Shown piece after piece: positions 1 to 8,373 of a stretch of DNA of 40,943 bases (positions are counted from its first letter, which is position 1; each line of letters starts with the position of its first letter). The notes under the pieces are model-generated. The model was not told where the DNA came from. It was given only the letters and a program-made list of their open reading frames with translations, and searched no databases. The stretch is from contig JAIOPM010000034.1 in assembly GCA_021413885.1 (NCBI GenBank), positions 1-40,943 on the forward strand. Reading direction: 5' to 3'. Source of the DNA: Planctomycetota bacterium. GTDB lineage: Bacteria; Planctomycetota; UBA1135; GCA-002686595. A program made the translations under genes and the position numbers.

Positions 1-714
1 GTCGAGCTTCGCACTCGCGACGACGTTCGTGCGCTCGCCGGCGAGCTCCGCACTCTCCGTCCGCCACCACCACCACGACGCGAGCCCGATCACCGCGATC
101 GCCGCCACGCCCATCCATTTCGCACCCATCAACGCACCTCCGGTGATCCACGGCGCGGGCGCCGCGTGTTCGAAGAGCGAGCCCGCGAACGCGACCCACT
201 GCGCGCGTCCGCCGTCGTACTCGCGATCCAGTTGCGAACGCAACGTCGCCAGTCCGCGCGAAATCCGTTGTCGCGCGGCGTCGTGAGAAACGCGTTGCCG
301 CTCCGCGATCGCGCGCGCATCGAGCCCGTCGAAGTAGCGCAGCACGATCGCGCCGCGATACGGCTCGTCGAGTTCGTGCACCGCATCGGCGAGACGCTTC
401 TGGAGCAACGAGCGCGTGTGCGCATCGTCTTGCGTTTCGTTGTGACGTTCGCGGTGCAAGCGCGCTTCGATGTCGCAGTGCGCGAGCGTGTCGCGACGCC
501 GGCGCCGCGCCTGATTGCTCAACACGGTCCGCAACCACGCACGCAAACCGCGCTCGTCGCGCACTTGCGGCGGTCGCTCGAGCGCGATACGCCACGTCTC
601 CTGCACGAGGTCCTCGACCTCGTCGCCGCGAGCGAGGCTCCGCGCGAGCGCGCGCACCCAGCCCGCTTGCGCGAGCAGACTCTCGGGGTCCAAGGCGTTC
701 GAACGCTCGTTCAT
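1..714 (-). CDS. ECF-type RNA polymerase sigma factor fused to a membrane segment (partial, runs off window start)
   Basis: The frame opens at ATG 714-712 and has no stop before base 1, so only the first 238 residues are present. Residues about 20-75 resemble sigma region 2 (DEVEDLVQETW). Residues about 112-165 resemble region 4, with LDEPYRGAIVLRYFDGL followed by a helix-turn-helix (ARAIAERQRVSHDAARQRI). An arginine block (RRRRR) lies between them. Residues about 198-218 form a hydrophobic segment (WMGVAAIAVIGLASWWWWR), followed by polar sequence that continues out of view. Ordinary ECF factors end after region 4, so this one probably continues as a membrane-anchored fusion with an outer domain. 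It is preceded 51 bp upstream by the M48 protease gene on the same strand. The sigma assignment is firm; the nature of the missing C-terminal part is unknown. Confidence 0.85.
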   Translation of the reverse strand, partial: MNERSNALDPESLLAQAGWVRALARSLARGDEVEDLVQETWRIALERPPQVRDERGLRAWLRTVLSNQARRRRRDTLAHCDIEARLHRERHNETQDDAHTRSLLQKRLADAVHELDEPYRGAIVLRYFDGLDARAIAERQRVSHDAARQRISRGLATLRSQLDREYDGGRAQWVAFAGSLFEHAAPAPWITGGALMGAKWMGVAAIAVIGLASWWWWRTESAELAGERTNVVASAKLD

Positions 715-765
715 GGACCCACTTCAATCCACGGGCGCCGCGCGTGTGACGAAGAATTCCGCGCG

Positions 766-2412
766 CTACTTCCGCTCTGGGCTCCGCGTCGCGTCGTACG
801 CGCGGGCGGCGGCTTGCCAGGCCGGCGTGCGCTCCGCGAAACGCGGTTCGAGCGCGCCTTCGTCGCGGTCGACGATCAAAGTTTCGAGCTCGTCGTTCCC
901 GTACGCACCGGCGAGATCGGCGAGCGAGAGCCATTGGAGCGCGGTCTCGGCGTCGCCGTTCGCGAGCGCCGTTTGCGCGCGCAGGACGAGCACCTCCGGC
1001 CGCGCGCGGTCGTCGGGCCCGAGCGTCGCGACGAGCTCCATCCCGCGCGCAAGATCTTCACTCGGCTCGGCGAGCGTCGCGAACCGTTGCTCCGCGAGAT
1101 CCCAATCCGCGAGCGCGAGCGCTGCGACGACGCGGTCGCGCGGAAAGTCGACGACGAGCCGCCGCGCCGAGAAACCGAGCGCGATGACGAAGAGCGCGAT
1201 GCCGGTCCACGTCAACGCGCGCAACTTGCGCTCGAGCTGCAACGCGACGCGCTCGTCGGCGGTGACGCGCTCGACGAAGTCGATGCGCTTCGCGGTGCTG
1301 AAGTGACGCCACGAATCGAGCTGGCGCGAGTGCGCGCCGCCGACGCGTTCGAGCGCCCCGACGATCGCGAGCGGATCGCGCGTCAGACGCAACGCGTAGA
1401 GATCGGCCTCGAGCTCGAAGCGCCGCGACAACCAGCCGAAAAGTTTGTACCAGACCGCGAACAGCGCGAGCACGAAGACGCCGGCGAGCCATTCGCTCTC
1501 GACCTCGCGCCCCGCGAGATCGCCCGCGAGGAACAACGCGCCGGTCCACGCGACGAAGATCAGGACGTGACCGCGCTTCGCGTGCCCGATCTCGTGCGCG
1601 AGCACTGCGACGATCTCGCGCGGCGACAGCGACGCGATCAACACGTCGGAGAAGAGCACGACGCGATCGAAACGTCCGACGCCGATCACCGCCGCGTTCG
1701 CCATCAAGTCGCCGGTGCGCCAGAAGAGCAGCTCGCGATAGCGGAACTGCGCGCGCACGGCGACGTCCTCGAGCAAAGTGCGCAGCGGGCTCGGCTCGAG
1801 CGGCTGCGTGTCCCAACTCGCGCGCAGGATCCACGGCAACGCGCAAGTGAAGAGCGCGACCGACGCGAGCACGAATCCCATGCCGAAGAGCCCGACGTGC
1901 TCGACGTCGACGCGCCACGTCGCGTTCTGTCCGACGATCCAGGCTCCGACCGCGAAGCACACGGTCGGCGCGAGCCCCGACGCGAACATGCGCATGTGGA
2001 AACGCCGCGCGGTCGCGCGCGCGTTCGGCTCGATCTCGGTGTGGCGCACGCGCACGTCGATCGAGACCAGCGCGTAGACCACGAACGGCACGAACGCGAC
2101 CAACAGGCCGAGCGACGGCCAGCCGAGCAAGCTCGTCGACGCCCCGGTCCAACGCTCGACCGTCGTCGACCAACCGAACACGCACACCGCGAGCGCGAAG
2201 AGCCCCGTCGCGCTCCAGTGTAACGCGCGCCACAACCACGTCGCGAGACGAAATCGTCCGCGCAGGTAGAGCGTCCGCGAGACCGCGCCGATCGCGAACG
2301 GCGCAATCGCGAGCAATCCGACCGCCCACGGCGCTTCGAAGTCCGTCGCGACGCCTTCCTCGGCGACCGCGAGCACGAACACCGCGAGCACGATGTGGAT
2401 CAGGTACTCCAC
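766..2412 (-). CDS. Membrane-embedded M48-family zinc metalloprotease
   Basis: A 548-residue protein with several hydrophobic segments in its first 200 residues and again around 283-325. The zinc-binding HEIGH lies at residues 273-277, inside VLAHEIGHAKRGH. The third ligand is probably Glu333 in the FELEAD stretch, which matches the ExxxD pattern of peptidase family M48 (HtpX, Ste24, Oma1). These enzymes are membrane-associated endopeptidases that act in protein quality control or peptide processing. The C-terminal 150 residues after a further hydrophobic stretch (about 395-410) resemble a helical repeat region (LADWDLAEQRFATLAEPSEDLARG), which could be TPR-like. The gene sits in a minus-strand run with dapF 22 bp upstream and the sigma factor 51 bp downstream. 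Co-transcription with a membrane sigma factor could mean a regulatory protease, but that is inference. Confidence 0.85.
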   Translation of the reverse strand: MEYLIHIVLAVFVLAVAEEGVATDFEAPWAVGLLAIAPFAIGAVSRTLYLRGRFRLATWLWRALHWSATGLFALAVCVFGWSTTVERWTGASTSLLGWPSLGLLVAFVPFVVYALVSIDVRVRHTEIEPNARATARRFHMRMFASGLAPTVCFAVGAWIVGQNATWRVDVEHVGLFGMGFVLASVALFTCALPWILRASWDTQPLEPSPLRTLLEDVAVRAQFRYRELLFWRTGDLMANAAVIGVGRFDRVVLFSDVLIASLSPREIVAVLAHEIGHAKRGHVLIFVAWTGALFLAGDLAGREVESEWLAGVFVLALFAVWYKLFGWLSRRFELEADLYALRLTRDPLAIVGALERVGGAHSRQLDSWRHFSTAKRIDFVERVTADERVALQLERKLRALTWTGIALFVIALGFSARRLVVDFPRDRVVAALALADWDLAEQRFATLAEPSEDLARGMELVATLGPDDRARPEVLVLRAQTALANGDAETALQWLSLADLAGAYGNDELETLIVDRDEGALEPRFAERTPAWQAAARAYDATRSPERK

Positions 2413-2434
2413 GGCGTTGCGCGAACTCGCGCCG

Positions 2435-3589
2435 TCAGCTCTTCAAGGCGCGAGCGAGTTCGTCGACGAGCGTGCGCTTGACCAGCTCTTCGGGAAGTCC
2501 GCGCGGACGATCGACGACCTCGAGGGCGACGCTGCGTTCGCGGATCTCGTAGCGCACCGCGGCTCGGCCGAGGAACGGGATCGTCTTCGCGAGCACGCCG
2601 TGCGTCGCGCCGTCGTCGGACTCGACGCGGACCGAGTGGCGCGACGCCAACGCGAGGATGCGCTCGCGCACTTTCGTCTTCGAATCGCCGTGCGGGACGA
2701 GCACGACGTTCGGGCCGTCGATCGGCGCGATCGGCGCTGCCAGCGTCGCACGCCATTCGCCGCGAGCGAGCAAACGCACTTCGCCGGCGATGCGGATCTC
2801 GCCCATGCCGTTCCATTCGACGCCGAGGACGCCTCCGGCGAGCTCGATCTCCGGCGGCACGTCGCCGCGCCCGGTCGACCAATACGCCGCTGCCGCCGCG
2901 CACGCGCCGCTGCCGCACGCCGCCGTTTCGCCGACGCCGCGTTCCCACACGCGCAGGCGCATGCGATCGCGCGTTGCCGTCACGAACTCGACGTTGGTGC
3001 GCGCGGGGAAACGCGGATGGCGTTCGAGTTCGGCTCCTAGCGCTTCGACCGGCGCGCCGTCGAGGTCGCTGACGAACAACACGCAGTGCGGATTGCCGAC
3101 GTCGACCAACGTCGCTTCGAACGTGCCGCGCGAGGTCGCGAGTTGCGCGCGAGCTTCGAGGACCTTCGGCACGCCCATCGAAACGCGCACGCGCGGCGGA
3201 TCGAACGCGAGCACCTCGGCTTCGCGCACGCCGGCGTCGCACTCGACGGTCAAGCGATCGCCCGCGACGTGCCCGCGCACGCGCGCGAGGAACGCGACGG
3301 CGCGCAGGCCGTTGCCGCACGTCTCCGGGCGACTGCCGTCGGCGTTGTAGAGCGTCATCCGGACATCGGCGCGATCGGAACGTCCGAGCACGAGCAAACC
3401 GTCGAGCGCCGGCAACACCGCGTCGAGCTCGAACGCGCCGCCGACTTCGCCCGACACGCCGGGCACGTTGCGTCCGCTCGCTCGCACCATCGCCGTCGCG
3501 AGCGCGCCCGGATCGGCGAGCAGGCCTTCGGTCCATTCGTCGACCAACGCGAACGTGTTGCCGGTGCCGGAGACGATCTCGACCTTCAT
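2435..3589 (-). CDS. dapF: Diaminopimelate epimerase with an extra C-terminal domain
   Basis: DapF interconverts LL- and meso-diaminopimelate for lysine and peptidoglycan synthesis. The two catalytic cysteines are visible: Cys91 in NADGSRPETCGNGLR and Cys225 in GVGETAACGSGACA, with the family motif VGNPHCV at about 164-170. The start is ATG 3589-3587, which overlaps the stop of rnhC (ATGA) and begins the conserved MKVEIVSGTGN. A longer open frame extends upstream only inside rnhC and has arginine-rich shadow composition. The protein is 384 residues, whereas the family is usually about 275. The roughly 100 extra residues follow the second epimerase lobe (from about residue 285), with phrases such as GPNVVLVPHGDSKTKVRERI and a charged end. 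I do not recognise that domain. Confidence 0.92.
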   Translation of the reverse strand: MKVEIVSGTGNTFALVDEWTEGLLADPGALATAMVRASGRNVPGVSGEVGGAFELDAVLPALDGLLVLGRSDRADVRMTLYNADGSRPETCGNGLRAVAFLARVRGHVAGDRLTVECDAGVREAEVLAFDPPRVRVSMGVPKVLEARAQLATSRGTFEATLVDVGNPHCVLFVSDLDGAPVEALGAELERHPRFPARTNVEFVTATRDRMRLRVWERGVGETAACGSGACAAAAAYWSTGRGDVPPEIELAGGVLGVEWNGMGEIRIAGEVRLLARGEWRATLAAPIAPIDGPNVVLVPHGDSKTKVRERILALASRHSVRVESDDGATHGVLAKTIPFLGRAAVRYEIRERSVALEVVDRPRGLPEELVKRTLVDELARALKS

Positions 3590-4452
3590 CGCACGCCGCC
3601 GATCTTCTGTGTCGTACGGAAGTGCAGCTTGGCGACCGCGCCGAGCTTCGCGAAACCGTGCAACGCGACGAAACGCCGCGCGGCGCGATCGGTCGGATCG
3701 CCGGCGCCCTTGCAGAGATCGAGCGCCCATTCCTCCGACAACGCGGCGAGGCCGAGCAGGAATTGTTCGCGCGCGATCACGCTCGCGGCCGCGACCGCGA
3801 GGATCTCTTCGCCGCGGGGACGCTGCACCAAACGGATGTCTGTGCCTTCGACCTCGCGCGCGACCAGACGCTCGTCGGCGAACTGGTCGACGACGACCAG
3901 CATGCCGGGCGACGCGAGCTCCTTGATCACGTTGCCGTGCAAGTGCGCGAGCATCGGATTCAGGTTCTTCACGCGCGCATGTTCGGCGTTGTAGGCCGGC
4001 GGATCGAGGCGCGCGATCGCGTGCGGCACCTTCGCGCGCAACGCGGCGCCGAGGCGCAGGCAGAGCTCATCGCTCAACTCCTTCGAGTCGCGCACCGGCC
4101 CGCCGCGCAGTTCGCGCGCGAGCGGCGCGTCGAGGCGCACCGCTGCGACCACCAACGGGCCGAAGTAATCGCCCTTGCCCGATTCGTCGCTGCCGACGGT
4201 CGTCTCCTCGGCCGGCTCGGCCTCGCGCGGCGCGGCGGCGATGCCGAGGAAGCGCTCGCAGAACCCGTCTGGATCGGAGCCTTGGACCACCAACTTCCCC
4301 GACGCGTACATCGTCGCGATCACGCCGTCGGTGCGCGCGGAAAAGGTCGCGTGCGGCACGCCGCGGAACTCGAAGCCGGCGCGGTCGAGCTCGCGCTCCA
4401 AGGTTCGCGCGCGAGAAGCGTCGAGCTGGACCACCAACGTTCGTTGCGGCAC
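3586..4452 (-). CDS. rnhC: Ribonuclease HIII
   Basis: RNase HIII cleaves the RNA strand of RNA/DNA hybrids. The protein (288 residues, GTG start) has the type-defining N-terminal substrate-binding region, about residues 1-70. This is followed by the signature GSDESGKGDYFGPLV at about 87-101, with acidic catalytic residues Asp89 and Glu90, and a further acidic residue in VVVDQFAD near 189. Type HII enzymes lack the N-terminal domain and carry DEAGRG instead, so HIII is the better call. It overlaps dapF by 4 bp and lies 44 bp downstream of the ThrE-like gene on the same strand. The three are probably one transcript. Confidence 0.95.
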   Translation of the reverse strand: MPQRTLVVQLDASRARTLERELDRAGFEFRGVPHATFSARTDGVIATMYASGKLVVQGSDPDGFCERFLGIAAAPREAEPAEETTVGSDESGKGDYFGPLVVAAVRLDAPLARELRGGPVRDSKELSDELCLRLGAALRAKVPHAIARLDPPAYNAEHARVKNLNPMLAHLHGNVIKELASPGMLVVVDQFADERLVAREVEGTDIRLVQRPRGEEILAVAAASVIAREQFLLGLAALSEEWALDLCKGAGDPTDRAARRFVALHGFAKLGAVAKLHFRTTQKIGGVR

Positions 4453-4496
4453 GCGGCGATTGTGTCACTTCGCTCGCGCGCTCGGAAGAGCGACGC

Positions 4497-5732
4497 TCAG
4501 CCGCCCGCGTCGATGCGCCGCGGCGTGACGGCCACGTTCGCCATCAGCAAACCCGCCGCGAGCGACATCGCGACCATCGCCATGCTGAACGCGGTGTCGA
4601 TGCCGGAGACGACGTCGCGATCGAGCAGCGCGATCAGACTGCGGAAGCCGAGGCTGCCTGGAACCAGGACCAGCAGGCCCGGAACCATCGTCACCGCCGA
4701 AGGTCGTTGGAACGCGCGGGCGAAGAGGTTGCTCGCAACGCCGACGACGAAGGCTCCCGTGAACGCGCCGGCATCCGCGCCGAAGAACGCCGTGCCGGAG
4801 CGCGCGCCGAGGAACGCGAGCCAGCCGGCGGCGAGGATCCAACCGAGATCGCGCGGTCGCGCGCGCAGGAGCACGCCGATCGAGAGCGGCGCGACGACCA
4901 ACGCGAGCGCGAGCGACCATTCGGGCGGCGTGCTCGGCGCCGGATGTCCGAGCTCCGGCAACAACGCCTCGACGCCGCGGCCGAGCGCCATGCCGAGGGC
5001 GAGCGCGAACAACGTCAGCATCGCGCCCATGAAGCGCGCGGTGCCGGACGCAAGGTGGCGCAACGCGAGTTCGCTCATCGCGTTGGTCAACGTCAGGCCG
5101 GGCAACAGCACGATCAGTCCGGCGATCGTCACCGTGTAGGTCGACAGCGGACCGAACCGCCACGCGAGCACGAGAGCGAGCGCCGACGCGATCGTCGCGG
5201 CGAGCGGCTCGAACACGCGCGCGACCCAACGCGATTTCGCCGCGACCAGTGCGAGCAATCCTGTCGCCAGACCGACGACGAGCGCCGCGCCCATCTCGCG
5301 CGACGAACCGCCGAGGAAACGCGCGGCCGCGGCCGACGCGACGCCGTAGCAGAGCGTGGTGAGCGCGCTCCCCCAATGAGGCGGTGCTTTCTCGATCGCC
5401 GCGAGGCGCGCGAGGCCGTCGCTCGGCGTGACACGGCCGTGCAGCGTTTCGTGGAGCAACTCGTCGATCGCGCAACGCTTGTCGAGGTCGACGTTGCCGG
5501 GCTCGACACGCATCAGGCCGACCGATTGCGATCCGGGGTTCCCGAACGCGCCGAAGATCGAGGTCGGCGTCGCGAAGAACTGGCCTCGCAAGTTCAGGCG
5601 CGCGGAGCAGAGCTCCATCGCCTGCTCGACCCGCGGCGCGACCGCGCCGTAGCGATGCAACGACGCGCCGAGTTCGAGGACGAACGCGACGTCTTCCTTC
5701 GGCGAATCGTCTCGGAGCGGCGCGTCGGTCAC
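4497..5732 (-). CDS. Threonine/serine exporter, ThrE family, both halves fused
   Basis: The 411-residue protein begins with a soluble region (residues 1-125) typical of ThrE: HRYGAVAPRVEQAMELCS, then ATPTSIFGAFG, and an ELLHETLHGRVTPSDG stretch. About ten hydrophobic segments follow. The midpoint carries IVLLPGLTLTNAMSELA, and the second half carries VTMVPGLLVLVPGSLGFRSL, each with the family's PG motif. This is the single-chain arrangement of the two domains (PF06738-like then PF12821-like) found in actinobacterial ThrE; many other bacteria split it into two genes. It is predicted to export threonine or serine across the inner membrane. It is the first gene of the minus-strand run ending at base 1, and the structured repeat at 5769-5990 lies just upstream. 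Confidence 0.85.
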   Translation of the reverse strand: MTDAPLRDDSPKEDVAFVLELGASLHRYGAVAPRVEQAMELCSARLNLRGQFFATPTSIFGAFGNPGSQSVGLMRVEPGNVDLDKRCAIDELLHETLHGRVTPSDGLARLAAIEKAPPHWGSALTTLCYGVASAAAARFLGGSSREMGAALVVGLATGLLALVAAKSRWVARVFEPLAATIASALALVLAWRFGPLSTYTVTIAGLIVLLPGLTLTNAMSELALRHLASGTARFMGAMLTLFALALGMALGRGVEALLPELGHPAPSTPPEWSLALALVVAPLSIGVLLRARPRDLGWILAAGWLAFLGARSGTAFFGADAGAFTGAFVVGVASNLFARAFQRPSAVTMVPGLLVLVPGSLGFRSLIALLDRDVVSGIDTAFSMAMVAMSLAAGLLMANVAVTPRRIDAGG

Positions 5733-5768
5733 GCGGCGAGCATGGCAAACGGCGCAGGCGCGCGCCTG

Positions 5769-5990
5769 GGAGCCCGTTGAAGAAGTGCTTCCGGACGAGA
5801 AGACGTCCAGACGCGTCAGATCGAGGAGCGTCGCCGCAGGCGAATCCGAATGGATTCGCCGAGCGGTAAGCCTCGGTCCCGCGTCCGCGGGATCGCAACG
5901 ACGCCGCGCGTCGTTGCGAAGAGGAGCCCGCGACGAAGAGCTGGCGCGTCTGGGCGGCTTCGCGCCGGATTGACTTCTTCAACGGGCTCC
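5769..5990. repeat. 222-bp foldable inverted-repeat element (MITE-like or structured intergenic repeat)
   Basis: The ends, 5769-5786 and 5973-5990, are perfect 18-bp inverted repeats (GGAGCCCGTTGAAGAAGT). Pairing continues imperfectly inward for about 30 more bases, for example CCAGACGCGTCAG against CCAGACGCGCCAG. The interior holds three further hairpins: 5839-5860 (9-bp stem GGCGAATCC), 5878-5892 (TCCCGCG with CGCGGGA) and 5895-5917 (9-bp stem GCAACGACG). The whole can fold as a closing stem with several arms. A short open frame inside it (5785-5973) has no ribosome binding site and only reflects the repeat. It fills the divergent gap between the ThrE-like and Rieske genes. No transposase gene or clear target duplication is visible. 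Confidence 0.8.
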
Positions 5991-6033
5991 GCGTGAGCTC
6001 TCCGTCTTGTGCAGCCGCCTTCGTCGCGCTTCG

Positions 6034-6381
6034 ATGGCGCCGGTGAACGACGGGAACTTCGACACGGGCATCTCGGTCACCGAGCTCGACCCCGAACGTC
6101 CGCGTCCGCTCGAGACGCCGTGGGGAACGATGGCGCTCTACCTCGTCGCCGGACGCGTGCACTGCGTGCAGGCGTTTTGTCCGCACCTCGAGGGGCCGCT
6201 CTTCGAAGGCTCGCTCGCGAGCGGCGTGATCACGTGTCCGTGGCACGGTTGGCGTTTCGACGTGACGACCGGCGAGCGCGTCGATCTCTTCCGCGTGCCC
6301 TTCGGCGAAGGCGCGAAGCCTCTCGCTCGCTGCGAGGTCGACGTGAGTCCGAGCGGAAAGCTCGTGTTGCGTCGAGCCTGA
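6034..6381 (+). CDS. Rieske-type [2Fe-2S] ferredoxin-like protein
   Basis: A single small Rieske domain of 115 residues. The cluster ligands are Cys49 and His51 in FCPHLEGPL, and Cys68 and His71 in CPWHGWRF, which is the CxH...CxxH pattern. The downstream stretch FDVTTGERV is also typical. No signal peptide or membrane anchor is seen, so it is a cytoplasmic ferredoxin-like electron carrier or an oxygenase-associated ferredoxin, as in the NirD/BphF/HcaC types. The start at ATG 6034 is preferred over an upstream TTG at 6007 because the homology starts shortly after it; neither has a strong ribosome binding site. No oxygenase or reductase partner lies next to it. The next gene, cystathionine beta-synthase, has its own promoter. 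Confidence 0.85.
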   Translation: MAPVNDGNFDTGISVTELDPERPRPLETPWGTMALYLVAGRVHCVQAFCPHLEGPLFEGSLASGVITCPWHGWRFDVTTGERVDLFRVPFGEGAKPLARCEVDVSPSGKLVLRRA

Positions 6382-6412
6382 ACCGTAGTGCGGTGGCGCG
6401 GCTCGGGCTCGG

Positions 6413-6430
6413 CCCTACAATGCGCCGCCC
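6413..6430 (+). promoter_or_regulatory. Candidate promoter -10 region of cystathionine beta-synthase
   Basis: TACAAT at 6416-6421 is a good -10 hexamer, 27 bp before the GTG start, with no clear -35 element. The 18-nt string CCCTACAATGCGCCGCCC recurs exactly at 19106-19123 ahead of the cyclophilin gene, which supports a promoter role. Confidence 0.55.
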
Positions 6431-6448
6431 TCGACCCAGGAGACCTAC

Positions 6449-7819
6449 GTGGCGCAGATCTACGATTCGATTCTCGAGACCCTCGGCAACACACCGCTCG
6501 TTCGTTTGCGTTCGATCGGACGCAAGACGGGCTGCGAGTTCCTCGCCAAGTGCGAGTACTTGAACGCCGGCGGTTCGGTGAAGGACCGCATCGGTCGTCG
6601 CATGGTCGAAGAGGCCGAGAAGAAGGGCCGCATCAAACCGGGCGACACGTTGATCGAGCCGACCAGCGGCAACACCGGCATCGGCATGGCGCTCGCCGCG
6701 GCGATCAAGGGCTATCGGATGATCATCACGATGCCCGAGAAGATGAGTCGCGAGAAACAGGTCGTGCTCGAAGCGCTCGGCGCCGAGATCGTGCGCACGC
6801 CGACCGAAGCCGCGTGGGACGCGCCCGAGAGTCACATCGGCGTCGCGAAGCAGTTGCAGAAGATCCTGCCGAACGCACACATCCTCGATCAGTACTCGAA
6901 CCCCGACAATCCGCTCGCCCACTACCACGGCACCGCGGAAGAGATCCTGAAGCAGACCGACGGCAAGCTCGACTTCTGCGTGATGACCGCCGGCACCGGC
7001 GGCACGATCAGCGGCGTCGCGAAGAAGTTGAAGGAGAAAGTCCCCGGCGTACGCATCATCGGCGTCGATCCGATCGGCTCGATCCTCGCGGGCCCGGGCC
7101 CGATCGGGACGTACAAGGTCGAAGGCATCGGCTACGACTTCATCCCCGACGTGCTCGATCGCGCTTTGGTCGACGAGTGGATCAAGAGCGAGGACCGCGA
7201 GTCGTTCCTGATGGCGCGGCGCCTGATTCGCCACGAGGGCCTGTTGTGCGGCGGCAGCTCGGGCTCGGCCGTGTGGGCCGCGACGAAGATCGCGGAGAAG
7301 TACGGCCCGAACAAACGGCTCGTCGTGTTGCTCCCCGACTCGGTGCGCAACTACATGACCAAGTTCATGGACGCTCAGTGGATGCGCGAGAGCGGTTTCA
7401 CCGAGAGCCGTTGGGAAACCAACTCGGTCGGCGACCTCCTGCGCAATCTGCCGCGTCGCACCGTGGTGACCGCGAGCAGCGCCGACGTCGTCGCGGATTC
7501 CGTGATGAAGATGAAGGAGCGCGGAGTCAGTCAGCTCCCGGTCGTCGAAGACGGCAAACTCGTCGGCATCATCACCGAGTCCGACTTGCTCGGAAAATTG
7601 GTCGACGGCCGCGCGTCGCTCTCGAGCTCGGTCGCCGAAGTGATGTTCCGCAAGGTGCGCACCACCCACGAGAACGACGACGCCCGCGCCCTGACCAAGA
7701 TGTTCGCCGAAGGCCTCGCCGGATTGGTCGTCGACGACGAACACCGCCTGAAAGGCATCATCACGAAGATGGACCTGGTCGACTACCTGACGAAGTCGGT
7801 CGAGGCGCCGGCGAGCTGA
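6449..7819 (+). CDS. cbs: Cystathionine beta-synthase with C-terminal CBS-domain pair
   Basis: A PLP enzyme that condenses homocysteine with serine to cystathionine, in reverse transsulfuration towards cysteine. The PLP lysine is Lys45 in GGSVKDRIG. PTSGNTGIG (residues 71-79) and GTGGTISG bind the cofactor phosphate and substrate. VEGIGYDFIP and CGGSSGSA are characteristic of true cystathionine beta-synthases rather than cysteine synthases. Residues about 335-456 form two CBS motifs (a Bateman module), as in the animal and yeast enzymes; the N-terminal heme domain of animals is absent. The GTG start at 6449 is supported by AGGAG at 6438-6442. The product cysteine would feed the BshC reaction and the cysteine desulfurase encoded further along. 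A cystathionine gamma-lyase partner is not in the window. Confidence 0.92.
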   Translation: MAQIYDSILETLGNTPLVRLRSIGRKTGCEFLAKCEYLNAGGSVKDRIGRRMVEEAEKKGRIKPGDTLIEPTSGNTGIGMALAAAIKGYRMIITMPEKMSREKQVVLEALGAEIVRTPTEAAWDAPESHIGVAKQLQKILPNAHILDQYSNPDNPLAHYHGTAEEILKQTDGKLDFCVMTAGTGGTISGVAKKLKEKVPGVRIIGVDPIGSILAGPGPIGTYKVEGIGYDFIPDVLDRALVDEWIKSEDRESFLMARRLIRHEGLLCGGSSGSAVWAATKIAEKYGPNKRLVVLLPDSVRNYMTKFMDAQWMRESGFTESRWETNSVGDLLRNLPRRTVVTASSADVVADSVMKMKERGVSQLPVVEDGKLVGIITESDLLGKLVDGRASLSSSVAEVMFRKVRTTHENDDARALTKMFAEGLAGLVVDDEHRLKGIITKMDLVDYLTKSVEAPAS

Positions 7820-7944
7820 GCGCGAGAGCCTTCCCGAGGATCGCGCGTGCGCCTTCGGGCGACGCGCCCCTTCCGAAGCGACGCGGTGTTTGCGCGGACC
7901 ACGGGTCCGCCGCCGGCGAGTCGTCTTCGAGAAGAGGTGCAGTC

Positions 7945-8373
7945 ATGGTCAATGATCGTTCGTGCGCGAGCGGAGTGTGCGATCCGCGGCGCGTCCAGGG
8001 TTTGCTCGCGGCTCCCGGGCCCGGCAAACACGTCCCGAAGGGCAAGCACGAGGTGATCCAGATCGACGGGCCGGGCGTGTTCCTCGCCGCCGAGATCTCG
8101 AAGCAAGGCGGGAGCGGCGACCTCACTTTCGTCGGGCTCGACCTCGACGGCCGCGGACTGTGGAACCTCTCCTACGCCGCGGCGACGAACCTCGGCCTGA
8201 CCGCGCACAACGCGTGGGGCCAATCGGTCGTCTCGGGCTTCGGCATCAAGACGATGGTGCTCGGGCTCCCGACGCCGTTGCGTTTCCAGAAGCAGCTCGT
8301 GCTGACGGTCCAGATCAACGAGAACGGCGTCGACCAAGTGGTCGCGAACGTGTTGGTCGGAAAGGCGAGCTGA
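7945..8373 (+). CDS. Hypothetical protein, beta-rich, 142 residues
   Basis: The start ATG at 7945 has a well-placed AGAGGTG at 7934-7940. The product begins with a short cysteine-containing leader (CASGVC). A region of alternating hydrophobic residues follows, such as HEVIQIDGPGVFLAAEI, LTFVGLDLDGRGLWNLSY and KQLVLTVQINENG, consistent with a beta-sandwich. There is no signal peptide or membrane segment. I do not recognise the family. It lies 125 bp downstream of cystathionine beta-synthase on the same strand and may be a separate unit. Amino-acid composition is balanced, unlike the arginine-rich shadow frames around it. Confidence 0.7.
   Translation: MVNDRSCASGVCDPRRVQGLLAAPGPGKHVPKGKHEVIQIDGPGVFLAAEISKQGGSGDLTFVGLDLDGRGLWNLSYAAATNLGLTAHNAWGQSVVSGFGIKTMVLGLPTPLRFQKQLVLTVQINENGVDQVVANVLVGKAS

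Noticed and set aside
166..2223. A 685-residue open frame antisense to the sigma factor and M48 protease genes
   Set aside because: Arginine- and glutamate-rich shadow frame typical of very GC-rich DNA; both real genes on the other strand have recognisable motifs.
5785..5973. Small open frame of 62 codons inside the repeat element
   Set aside because: No ribosome binding site; its sequence is simply the inverted repeat and hairpins read through.
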